From Opitutia bacterium (GTDB lineage Bacteria > Verrucomicrobiota > Verrucomicrobiia > Opitutales > Coraliomargaritaceae), in contig DOCS01000220.1 in NCBI GenBank assembly GCA_003503355.1, positions 1 to 5,671 of the forward strand: a stretch of DNA of 5,671 bases, written 5' to 3'. This document shows positions 1-5,671 of this stretch, piece after piece; position 1 is the stretch's first letter, and each line of letters starts with the position of its first letter. The translations under genes were made by a program, and so were the position numbers. The notes beneath the pieces were generated by a model. That model worked only from the letters and a program-made list of their open reading frames with translations. It made no database searches and had not been told where the DNA came from.

Positions 1-749
<749 letters not shown>

Positions 750-795
750 GATATTTGTGGGTTCTAAGAGTAGATCAAGGTGGATAAGTTGTCTG

Positions 796-815
796 GCTTG
801 TACGGCTCGTCAAGC
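796..815 (-). other. Stem-loop in the DAHP synthase-mdh spacer
   Basis: Arms GCTTG (796-800) and CAAGC (811-815) pair. Inside them ACG (802-804) pairs with CGT (808-810), leaving T801 bulged and a 3-nt loop. The outer flanks pair only through G-U wobbles on the plus-strand RNA and become A-C mismatches on the minus-strand RNA, which is the expected transcript. No T-tract follows on the minus strand, so it is not a typical intrinsic terminator. It could be an mRNA processing or stability element between the two genes, or chance. The minus strand also reads TTGACG at 813-808, a possible -35 for mdh, but no good -10 lies at the right distance. Confidence 0.25.
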
Positions 816-831
816 TGGGCGCATCGGTTGC

Positions 832-1887
832 TTATGCTTCAAAAACCGGTGCCAGGCTTTGGTACGCCTCACGGATCATGCTTTCAGTCGTCGCCCAATC
901 GATGCAGCCGTCAGTGATGGAGACGCCGTATTGGAGTGCTTCGACGGGTTGAGGGAAGGTTTGGCTGCCGTGATGCAGGTTACTTTCAACCATGGCGCCG
1001 ATGATGCTCGTATCGGTTAGGCTTTGCTTGATGAGTTCCTGAAAGACTGCTGGTTGGCGCGCGGGGTCTTTGCTGCTGTTGGCGTGACTGCAGTCGATCA
1101 TGATGGCAGGTGTTAGGCCTGCGGACTCAAGTTTTTCGCGTGTATTCAGAACGTCGCCGGCGCTGTAGTTCGGGCCTTTAGAGCCGCCGCGCAAGACGAT
1201 GTGGCAGTTTGGGTTGCCGTTTGTGGTCAGGGCGTTGGCCTTGCCTTCATTGTCGATGCCGAGGAACGTCTGTGGCTGGCTGGCTGCCTTGATCGCATTG
1301 ATCGCGACGCCGAGTCCACCGTCGGTGCCGTTTTTGAAACCGAGTGGCATGGATAGGCCGGAAGCCATTTGGCGGTGTGTTTGGCTCTCTGTGGTGCGCG
1401 CACCGATCGCTGACCAGCACACTAGGTCCGCGATGTATTGCGGTGTGATGGGGTCGAGCAGCTCGGTGGCGGTGGGCACGCCGAGTTCGATCACTTCACG
1501 CAGGAAGCGGCGGGCGATGTGCAAGCCCTGAGGAATGTCGCTGGTGCCGTCGAGGTTTGGATCCATGATCAAGCCCTTCCAGCCGACTGTGGTGCGTGGC
1601 TTTTCGAAGTAGACGCGCATCACAAGGAGCATGCGGTCTTTGACCTCCTCAGCGAGGACGGCTAGTTTCTGTGCGTATTCACGGCCGGCTTTGAGGTCGT
1701 GGATTGAGCACGGGCCAACTACGACCAGCTGACGACGGTCGTTGCCAAAGATTATTTTATGAATCGCTTCGCGGCTCTCCGCCACGAATTTACCTGCTGC
1801 CTCCGTTTTTGGGATCTCCTCGCACAGGGCGATGGGAGACGGGAGTAGTGTTTTGGAAGAAATATTGATGTCGGTGACTTTTTTCAC
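832..1887 (-). CDS. aroF: Class I 3-deoxy-7-phosphoheptulonate (DAHP) synthase, AroF/AroG type
   Basis: Condenses phosphoenolpyruvate and erythrose 4-phosphate into DAHP, the committed first step of aromatic amino acid synthesis, in the cytoplasm. The 351-residue product is full length (E. coli AroG is about 350) and aligns by eye along its whole length. Metal ligands are present: Cys60 in GPCSIHD (58-64), His268 in CSHAN, Glu301 in MVESN and Asp326 in SITDGC. PEP/phosphate-binding residues are also present: Arg91 and Lys96 in RVYFEKPRTT, Lys185 in GFKNGTDG and Arg233 in LRGG. Residues equivalent to AroG feedback-site positions Asp146, Pro150 and Ser180 are kept (Asp145, Pro149, Ser179), so allosteric inhibition is plausible. 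The central segment (159-245) reads closer to AroF (Tyr-sensitive) than AroG, but the effector cannot be decided, so the symbol is tentative. The start is GTG at 1887: no ATG, GTG or TTG lies between it and the upstream in-frame TAG, and the N-terminal length fits. No SD is visible. It is divergent from ygfZ and upstream of mdh. Confidence 0.95.
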   Translation of the reverse strand: MKKVTDINISSKTLLPSPIALCEEIPKTEAAGKFVAESREAIHKIIFGNDRRQLVVVGPCSIHDLKAGREYAQKLAVLAEEVKDRMLLVMRVYFEKPRTTVGWKGLIMDPNLDGTSDIPQGLHIARRFLREVIELGVPTATELLDPITPQYIADLVCWSAIGARTTESQTHRQMASGLSMPLGFKNGTDGGLGVAINAIKAASQPQTFLGIDNEGKANALTTNGNPNCHIVLRGGSKGPNYSAGDVLNTREKLESAGLTPAIMIDCSHANSSKDPARQPAVFQELIKQSLTDTSIIGAMVESNLHHGSQTFPQPVEALQYGVSITDGCIDWATTESMIREAYQSLAPVFEA

Positions 1888-1906
1888 AGTGTCGGTGATG
1901 TAACGG

Positions 1907-1928
1907 AGCTTGTATTGCGGAACAAGCT
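1907..1928. promoter_or_regulatory. Perfect 7-bp inverted repeat in the divergent DAHP synthase/ygfZ spacer, candidate operator
   Basis: Arms AGCTTGT (1907-1913) and ACAAGCT (1922-1928) are exact reverse complements separated by 8 nt. The right arm shares T1928 with the TATAAT of the putative ygfZ promoter, and the element lies 20 bp upstream of the DAHP synthase GTG. That position suits a repressor site controlling one or both divergent genes. In a DAHP synthase transcript it could instead form a 5'-leader hairpin. The arms do not look like E. coli TyrR (TGTAAA-N6-TTTACA) or TrpR operators. Function is inferred from symmetry and position only. Confidence 0.4.
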
Positions 1929-1933
1929 ATAAT
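1928..1933 (+). promoter_or_regulatory. Candidate sigma70-type -10 box for ygfZ
   Basis: A perfect TATAAT lies 67 bp upstream of the chosen ygfZ ATG, within the divergent spacer. No convincing -35 sits 16-18 bp upstream, and there is no extended TG motif. Transcription would begin near 1940, giving a leader of about 60 nt to the ATG at 2001, or about 13 nt to a possible TTG start at 1953. The call rests on the hexamer and its position. Confidence 0.4.
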
Positions 1934-2000
1934 TCGCCTTAACTGACGAAACTTGAATTCCCCGTTGAAAATCTGGATCAGTCCGCGCAAGTTGCCGAGT

Positions 2001-2930
2001 ATGGAATCTGTTTTTGGATATGAATATGAGCCTACGGCGCATCTGCTGGTGACCGATGAGGATGCGGCGGATTTTTTACAGAGTCAGTTTACCAATGACC
2101 TGCGACCTTTCGAGGAGGGGCGGAGCACTTATGGTTTGTGGCTGGATGTAAAAGGCAAGGTGGTCGCCGATAGTTTTGTCCTGTGCGAAGGGGAGGAGCG
2201 CTTTCGAATTCTCAGTGAAGCGTCTGCGGCTACCGCGCTTGTGGAGAAGCTGGAGCGGCATATTATCGCGGATGACGTCGAGATCGAGGTGTTGCCTGCG
2301 GGCCGTGCGATTGCGTTGGTGGGTGTGAGCGCTGAGGCCGTGTTGCAGGCGCTTGGATTCGCGGTTCCTCGCGAGGGTGCTTTCGTTCAAACTGAGGGCG
2401 TGTCAATCTTTCGGGGGCGTCGTTCCCTGGTGGCTAATTTTGAGCTATGGGCTGAGTCTGAGGCTGTTGCGAGTCGCTTGAAGGCGCGGTTGCTCGAGCA
2501 GTCGGTGGAGTTTGTCACCCAGGATCGCGTGCATGCGGTTCGGATTGCGGCTGGTATTCCGAGTGTGCCCGTGGAGATTGGCCCCGCCGATTTGCCTGGT
2601 GAGGGTGCGTTGGTGGGCGATGCCGTTTCTTTGCAAAAGGGCTGCTATCTCGGCCAGGAGGTCGTTTCGCGCATGTATAATGTCGGCAGTCCGCAGCGTG
2701 CGCTGTATCGAATGGCGGGTTCTGGGGTGGTGCCAGTTTGTCCGGTCGTTCTTTATATGGGGGCAAAGAAGGTCGGCGAGTTGCGCAGTGCCTTTTCAGT
2801 TGGAGATGGCTGGCAGGGAGTCGCCATTTTAAAGACGCGCTTCGCCGTGGTTGGTGAGGTGCTCGCGTATGATGCGGGCAGCGCTGAAGTCGAATGCCTG
2901 TTCTCCGCAGTACAGGAGGGCTCGAAATGA
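2001..2930 (+). CDS. ygfZ: YgfZ/GcvT-like folate-binding protein, Fe-S cluster maintenance
   Basis: The YgfZ family (bacterial counterpart of IBA57) is a tetrahydrofolate-binding, GcvT-fold protein that supports assembly or repair of certain [4Fe-4S] enzymes, for example the radical-SAM tRNA modifier MiaB. The ATG at 2001 gives 309 residues against 326 in E. coli. The family signature KGCYLGQE is at residues 213-220, with the conserved Cys215. Before it, DRVHAVRIAAGIPSVPVEIG (175-194) matches the usual lead-in, and GcvT-like N-terminal features include FLQSQFTNDL (25-34) and a GLWLDVKGKVVAD segment (45-57). The frame extends upstream to a TTG at 1953, adding 16 residues (MNSPLKIWISPRKLPS) that do not look like family sequence, so I prefer the ATG although neither start has a clear SD. 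The C-terminal domain is present. The stop overlaps the start of the next small gene (ATGA), implying co-transcription and coupled translation. It is divergent from DAHP synthase, and no transfer signs are evident. Confidence 0.92.
   Translation: MESVFGYEYEPTAHLLVTDEDAADFLQSQFTNDLRPFEEGRSTYGLWLDVKGKVVADSFVLCEGEERFRILSEASAATALVEKLERHIIADDVEIEVLPAGRAIALVGVSAEAVLQALGFAVPREGAFVQTEGVSIFRGRRSLVANFELWAESEAVASRLKARLLEQSVEFVTQDRVHAVRIAAGIPSVPVEIGPADLPGEGALVGDAVSLQKGCYLGQEVVSRMYNVGSPQRALYRMAGSGVVPVCPVVLYMGAKKVGELRSAFSVGDGWQGVAILKTRFAVVGEVLAYDAGSAEVECLFSAVQEGSK
2914..2919 (+). promoter_or_regulatory. Consensus ribosome binding site of the small gene after ygfZ
   Basis: AGGAGG lies inside the last codons of ygfZ, with 7 nt between it and the ATG at 2927 (10 nt to the next ATG at 2930). 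It is the strongest SD in the window. It fixes the start of the 66-residue gene and argues strongly that this short frame is translated. Confidence 0.8.
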
Positions 2931-3127
2931 TGGAAGATTTGAACGCCCAATTGGACGCGATCGGTGCGTTGTTTATAAATATGGGAGCATCCGAAAGTCA
3001 GGCGAAGGTCATGGCTTCGCAATTGTTGAAGCGGGCGGGGCAGATTGCGGTTGATCGGCAGCTTTCGCAGGTTGAGGCGGTTGAAATTCTGTTGAAGCAA
3101 GTGGTTGAGGCGCGACAGGGTGGCTGA
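2927..3127 (+). CDS. Small helical protein of unknown function, translationally coupled to ygfZ
   Basis: I do not recognise this 66-residue protein. Evidence that it is real: a perfect AGGAGG 7 nt upstream, an ATGA overlap with the ygfZ stop, and a good helical pattern. It starts MMEDLNAQLDAIG; a second ATG immediately follows (2930) and could also be used. The sequence suggests three amphipathic helices (about 2-18, 22-40 and 46-63) separated by Gly19-20-Ala and Asp43-Arg44 turns. Charged residues are mixed acidic and basic (for example E3, D4, D10, K27, K35, R36, E50, E53, K57, R63). There is no Cys, His, Trp, signal peptide or membrane span, so it is probably cytoplasmic and does not itself ligate an Fe-S cluster. 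Tight coupling to ygfZ suggests similar dose and perhaps a partner or regulatory role, which is inference only. Confidence 0.75.
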   Translation: MMEDLNAQLDAIGALFINMGASESQAKVMASQLLKRAGQIAVDRQLSQVEAVEILLKQVVEARQGG

Positions 3128-3210
3128 TGAGGCCGCTGGCGCGGTGCATGAGGACTGTGGTGCGGTCGTTTGTACTGGTGGATTAATGGCCTGTTTGAGG
3201 CGAATTTATG

Positions 3211-3239
3211 TTGACGGTTTTGGCTTCAGAGCCTCTTTT
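3211..3239 (+). promoter_or_regulatory. Possible promoter for the HU gene
   Basis: TTGACG (3211-3216) is a 5/6 match to the sigma70 -35. With a 17-bp spacer the -10 would be TCTTTT (3234-3239), which is poor. Transcription would start near 3246, giving a leader of about 43 nt. Other AT-rich hexamers nearer the gene (TACAAA at 3260, AATAAT at 3269) are better -10 matches but lack a -35. The rest of the 161-bp spacer (3128-3288) has only weak hairpins, such as GACTG/CGGTC around 3153-3167 and GGCT-TCAG-AGCC at 3222-3233 before TCTTTTC. No strong terminator for the ygfZ pair is visible. Confidence 0.25.
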
Positions 3240-3288
3240 CTGCCTGAGCCACAAGGCCATACAAACTAAATAATAAATAGAAAAATTT

Positions 3289-3564
3289 ATGAACAAAGCA
3301 GAACTTGTTGCAGAAGTGCAAAAATCACTAGGAGTCGATACATCCAAAGCCGCCGCTGAGCGTGCGATCGAAGCCGTGCTTGAGGGTATCAAAAAGGGCA
3401 TCCAAAAAGACCAAAATGTTCAACTCATTGGTTTTGGCACTTATTCCGTGACAGAGCGTGCCGAACGTGACGGCATCAATCCACAGACCAAGGAAAAGAT
3501 CCGTATCAAGGCTTCCAAGGCTGTTAAGTTCAAGGCTGGAGCTGGTCTCAAAGCGATCCTCTAG
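3289..3564 (+). CDS. hup: HU-family histone-like DNA-binding protein
   Basis: A 91-residue nucleoid protein of the HU/IHF family (HU usually about 90), which binds and bends DNA as a dimer. The dimerisation helices occupy about residues 1-45 (MNKAELVAEVQKSLGVDTSK onward). The family signature begins at GFGTYSVTERAER (48-60), and the flexible DNA-binding arm follows, with Asn64-Pro65 in INPQT, where Pro65 is the base-intercalating proline. The C-terminus KASKAVKFKAGAGLKAIL matches the usual end. Compared with E. coli HU (AARTGRNPQTG), the arm has Asp61 in place of Thr and Ile63 in place of Arg, so it carries less positive charge near the tip. Whether it is HU or IHF-like cannot be settled, but a single gene with this motif best fits homodimeric HU. 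The ATG at 3289 follows an A/T-only stretch (3274-3288 apart from one G) with no SD. It is probably a single-gene transcript ending at the terminator at 3592-3621. Confidence 0.94.
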   Translation: MNKAELVAEVQKSLGVDTSKAAAERAIEAVLEGIKKGIQKDQNVQLIGFGTYSVTERAERDGINPQTKEKIRIKASKAVKFKAGAGLKAIL

Positions 3565-3591
3565 GTTGTATCCCCCAAAAAGCTATTTACT

Positions 3592-3621
3592 AAAACCCGC
3601 AGCGTGTGCTGCGGGTTTTTT
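3592..3621 (+). terminator. Strong intrinsic terminator after HU
   Basis: CCCGCAGC (3596-3603) pairs perfectly with GCTGCGGG (3608-3615) around a GTGT loop. AAAA (3592-3595) extends the pairing with the first Ts of a six-T run (3616-3621). It starts 27 bp after the HU stop. Because A's precede the stem, it could act weakly in the opposite direction too. It separates HU from leuC, so leuC needs its own promoter. Confidence 0.93.
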
Positions 3622-3653
3622 GTTTAATACACCGTTCGATCAAAATTATTCTT

Positions 3654-3671
3654 TGCGGTTGCCAGACCGCA
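3654..3671 (+). promoter_or_regulatory. Stem-loop/inverted repeat upstream of leuC
   Basis: TGCGGT (3654-3659) and ACCGCA (3666-3671) are perfect reverse complements around TGCCAG, whose outer T and G could add a wobble pair. No T-run follows, so it is not a terminator. It lies 55 bp before the leuC ATG and could be an operator or part of the leader. No Leu-codon leader peptide with an ATG start is visible between the HU terminator and leuC, so classical leu attenuation is not supported. No convincing -35/-10 pair was found in 3622-3714. Confidence 0.35.
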
Positions 3672-3698
3672 TAAAGGCAGCCTTATTGAGACGCTTTT

Positions 3699-3711
3699 GA
3701 GATTAAATCTC
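3699..3711. promoter_or_regulatory. 13-bp palindrome directly upstream of the leuC SD
   Basis: GAGATT (3699-3704) and AATCTC (3706-3711) are perfect reverse complements around a single A3705. The near-zero spacer suits a DNA-binding dimer better than an RNA hairpin, although a 4-bp stem with a 5-nt loop is possible. It ends 3 nt before the SD, so a protein bound there, or a folded RNA, could affect leuC expression. Function is inferred from symmetry and position. Confidence 0.35.
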
Positions 3712-3714
3712 CTT

Positions 3715-3718
3715 GAGG
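3715..3718 (+). promoter_or_regulatory. Ribosome binding site that decides the leuC start
   Basis: GAGG with 8 nt to the ATG at 3727 supports that ATG. The frame is open further upstream to a TTG at 3697, but that start would place this SD inside the coding region. Confidence 0.7.
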
Positions 3719-3726
3719 ACACGACT

Positions 3727-5142
3727 ATGAGCAAAAGCTTATTTGAAAAAGTATGGGATGCGCACGCCGTTCGCCAGTTGGCTAACGGACAGACGCAATT
3801 ATTGATTGGAACGCACCTGATTCACGAGGTGACGAGCCCGCAGGCTTTCGGTATGCTGCGCGACAAGGGGCTGCAGGTGCAATACCCGCACCGCACATTC
3901 GCGACGGTTGACCACATTGTGCCGACCAATGAAGCGGTCGAGCCTTACAGTGATCCGCTCGCCCAGGGCATGATCGAGGAGCTGCGCAATAACTGTGCGG
4001 AAAACAACGTCACTTTCTTTGACACTAACACCGGCAAGCAGGGTGTGGTGCATATCGTCGGTCCCGAGCAGGGGATCACGCAGCCGGGCACAACGATCGC
4101 TTGCGGCGACTCGCATACCGCGACCCACGGTGCTTTCGGTGCGATTGCTTTTGGTATCGGCACCAGCCAGGTGCGTGACGTGCTCGCCACGCAGACGATT
4201 GCGTTGAACGAGTTGAAGGTTCGCCGCATCAATGTGAACGGTGATTTGGCTCCTGGTGTTTACGCTAAGGATGTGATTTTGCACATTATTCGTCAGCTTG
4301 GTACTCAAGGTGGCACTGGTTTCGCCTATGAATACGCGGGCACCACATTCGACAACTTCACCATGGAGGAGCGCATGACGGTGTGCAACATGTCGATCGA
4401 AGGGGGCGCACGTGTTGGTTATGTCAATCCAGACGAAGTGACTTTTGAATATTTGAAGGGTCGTCCATACTCACCTAAGGGTGACGCATGGGACGCTGCC
4501 GTTGAAGAATGGAAGTCATTCGCTTCTGATGAAGGCTGCTCGTTTGACGATGTGGTCAATATCAATGCGTCCGAGATTCAACCGACGGTCACCTGGGGCA
4601 TCACCCCAGCGCAAGGTGTTGGCATCAACGAAAACATTCCAGCCATAGCTGAGGGTGCAACCGAATCCGACCGCGCGTCGATTGCCGAGGCACTCGAATA
4701 CATGAAGTTCGAAGGTGGCAGTCCGATGAAGGGCAAGAAGATCGATGTCGCGTTCATCGGTTCGTGCACCAACGGCCGTCTATCCGATTTTCAGGAAGTT
4801 GCGCGCTACGTGAAAGGCCACAAGGTCGCTGACGGTGTGCAAGCCATCATCGTTCCCGGCTCGCAAGTAGTGGCAAAAATCGCTGAGGAGCTTGGACTGA
4901 ATAAGATCTTTATCGAAGCTGGCTTCGAATGGCGCGCCGCCGGGTGCTCCATGTGCTTGGCAATGAATCCCGACAAATTGATCGGCGATCAGCTGTGCGC
5001 GAGTTCCTCCAATCGTAACTTCAAGGGCCGCCAAGGGAGCCCGACTGGCCGCACGATGCTCATGAGCCCGCTCATGGTCGCCGCCGCTGCGATCACTGGT
5101 GAGGTCTCTGACGCTCGCGATGTGTTCACTGTCGCCTCGTAA
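3727..5142 (+). CDS. leuC: 3-isopropylmalate dehydratase, large subunit
   Basis: With LeuD it isomerises 2-isopropylmalate to 3-isopropylmalate through an isopropylmaleate intermediate, the second step specific to leucine synthesis, in the cytoplasm. The product is 471 residues from the ATG at 3727 (E. coli 466). It is an aconitase-superfamily protein: the [4Fe-4S] ligands are Cys347 in FIGSCTNGR, and Cys407 and Cys410 in GCSMC, which are the E. coli LeuC positions. Other family motifs are the N-terminal [14 protein letters not shown], the [12 protein letters not shown] block starting at Gly127, [15 protein letters not shown] and a C-terminal [17 protein letters not shown] segment likely to contact substrate. 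This looks like the bacterial heterodimeric type rather than the archaeal/homoaconitase-like type. No frameshift or missing ligand is seen. The start is set by GAGG 8 nt upstream. leuD follows after 50 bp, forming a leuCD unit. Its Fe-S dependence makes a YgfZ-type repair factor functionally relevant, without proof of a link. Confidence 0.97.
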   Translation: MSKSLFEKVWDAHAVRQLANGQTQLLIGTHLIHEVTSPQAFGMLRDKGLQVQYPHRTFATVDHIVPTNEAVEPYSDPLAQGMIEELRNNCAENNVTFFDTNTGKQGVVHIVGPEQGITQPGTTIACGDSHTATHGAFGAIAFGIGTSQVRDVLATQTIALNELKVRRINVNGDLAPGVYAKDVILHIIRQLGTQGGTGFAYEYAGTTFDNFTMEERMTVCNMSIEGGARVGYVNPDEVTFEYLKGRPYSPKGDAWDAAVEEWKSFASDEGCSFDDVVNINASEIQPTVTWGITPAQGVGINENIPAIAEGATESDRASIAEALEYMKFEGGSPMKGKKIDVAFIGSCTNGRLSDFQEVARYVKGHKVADGVQAIIVPGSQVVAKIAEELGLNKIFIEAGFEWRAAGCSMCLAMNPDKLIGDQLCASSSNRNFKGRQGSPTGRTMLMSPLMVAAAAITGEVSDARDVFTVAS

Positions 5143-5172
5143 CTGTTCCTTCATTGTTACGTTTTAAATTTT

Positions 5173-5195
5173 AATTTCAAATTTCAAATATCATG
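5173..5195 (+). promoter_or_regulatory. AT-rich, SD-less leuD leader with a tandem heptamer
   Basis: The heptamer AATTTCA occurs twice in direct tandem (5173-5179, 5180-5186), then AAT begins a third copy, within an almost pure A/T stretch from about 5162 to the leuD ATG. There is no purine-rich SD. The last 11 bases, CAAATATCATG (5185-5195), are identical to the 11 bases ending in the mdh start codon on the other strand (757-747). Such leaders are unstructured and may recruit ribosomes through S1-type contacts, by analogy with other SD-poor bacteria. Confidence 0.45.
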
Positions 5196-5671
5196 GCATC
5201 CAACCCGATTAAACAAGTTACCGGTAAAGGCGTCTTCGTCTCCGGCGACGATATCGATACAGACCGCATCATCCCTGCTCGCTTCATGAAGTGCATCACT
5301 TTTGATGGTCTCGGCGAGTATCTGTTCCACGACGTTCGTAAGACCGAGAGCGGCGAAGATAAACAGCACAACCTCAACGATCCACGCTTCGGCAATGCAT
5401 CGATCATCGTCAGCGGCAACAACTTCGGTTGTGGCAGTTCGCGTGAGCATGCGCCGCAGTCGATTCTGCGCGCCGGTTACAACGCGGTGGTCGCGGGCAG
5501 CTTTGCCGAGATCTTCTTCGGCAACTCCACCAACCTCGGTGTCGTGTGTGTGACTGCGATCGATGCGGATCGTCAGATTCTCGCCGCCGCGATCGAGCGT
5601 AATCCTGACCTTGAGATCACCATTGACGTGGAAGATCACAAAGTCTGGTTCGACGACGAATTCATCAAATG
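5193..5671 (+). CDS. leuD: 3-isopropylmalate dehydratase, small subunit (C-terminus beyond right edge)
   Basis: This is the swivel-domain partner of LeuC in 3-isopropylmalate dehydratase (leucine synthesis). I translated it from the ATG at 5193; it is open for 159 codons to the edge, and the family usually has about 200 residues, so about 40 are missing. Diagnostic motifs are DDIDTDRIIPARFMK (residues 19-33), the NNFGCGSSREHAP signature (76-88) with the catalytic-loop Ser82-Ser83-Arg84, and a GSFAEIFFGNSTNLGVV segment (102-118). These are LeuD rather than aconitase domain 4 or archaeal small-subunit features. It lies 50 bp after leuC with the same orientation and pairing, so the two are almost certainly co-transcribed. 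The leader has no SD, while leuC has one, so the two subunits may be initiated by different means. No in-frame alternative start with an SD is visible nearby. Confidence 0.95.
   Translation, partial: MASNPIKQVTGKGVFVSGDDIDTDRIIPARFMKCITFDGLGEYLFHDVRKTESGEDKQHNLNDPRFGNASIIVSGNNFGCGSSREHAPQSILRAGYNAVVAGSFAEIFFGNSTNLGVVCVTAIDADRQILAAAIERNPDLEITIDVEDHKVWFDDEFIK

Noticed and set aside
1953..2000. TTG start adding 16 residues to YgfZ
   Set aside because: The added residues do not resemble the family N-terminus and there is no SD. It cannot be excluded if transcription starts near 1940.
3222..3239. Hairpin GGCT-TCAG-AGCC followed by TCTTTT as a terminator for the ygfZ pair
   Set aside because: A stem of only 4 bp and an interrupted T-run; it also overlaps the best -35/-10 candidate for HU.
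3697..3726. TTG start extending LeuC by 10 residues (LRLNLL-rich), or a Leu-rich leader
   Set aside because: The SD lies inside this stretch and matches the ATG at 3727. The extension is in frame with LeuC without a stop, so it cannot be a separate attenuator peptide.
3799..4308. Long minus-strand open frame opposite leuC (169 codons)
   Set aside because: Antisense to conserved leuC motifs, with no family features.

Overview
This window looks like ordinary bacterial chromosome carrying housekeeping and biosynthetic genes. It holds four complete recognisable genes, two recognisable genes cut by the window edges, and one small unrecognised gene. I see no rRNA, tRNA, mobile element, CRISPR array, prophage or toxin/defence signature. 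Protein style, moderate GC content and the mix of Shine-Dalgarno (SD) and SD-less AT-rich leaders suggest a Verrucomicrobiota-like bacterium, perhaps Opitutae/Puniceicoccales. That is an impression from memory of the families and was not tested.

Left part, minus strand (1-1887): a class I DAHP synthase (first step of the shikimate pathway, GTG start at 1887) is followed 82 bp downstream by a cytosolic-type NAD-dependent malate dehydrogenase that runs off the left edge. A 113-bp divergent spacer (1888-2000) separates DAHP synthase from the rightward genes. It holds a perfect 7-bp inverted repeat that abuts a perfect TATAAT.

Middle, plus strand (2001-3564): a YgfZ-type folate-binding Fe-S maintenance protein carries the K-G-C-Y-x-G-Q-E signature. 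Its stop codon overlaps the ATG of a 66-residue all-helical protein of unknown function, which has a perfect AGGAGG ribosome site. After a 161-bp spacer comes an HU-family nucleoid protein, ended by a strong intrinsic terminator (3592-3621).

Right part, plus strand (3727-5671): leuC and leuD, the two subunits of 3-isopropylmalate dehydratase, lie 50 bp apart; leuD is cut by the right edge. The leuC leader has a stem-loop and a 13-bp palindrome just upstream of its SD. LeuC is a [4Fe-4S] enzyme, so a YgfZ-type Fe-S maintenance factor nearby is biologically compatible, but HU and its terminator separate them and they are not one operon.

The most interesting points are small: the translationally coupled unknown protein after ygfZ, the contrast between consensus SD sites and SD-less leaders (mdh and leuD share an 11-mer ending in the start codon), and the palindromic elements before DAHP synthase/ygfZ and before leuC. 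I found no convincing new multi-gene system.
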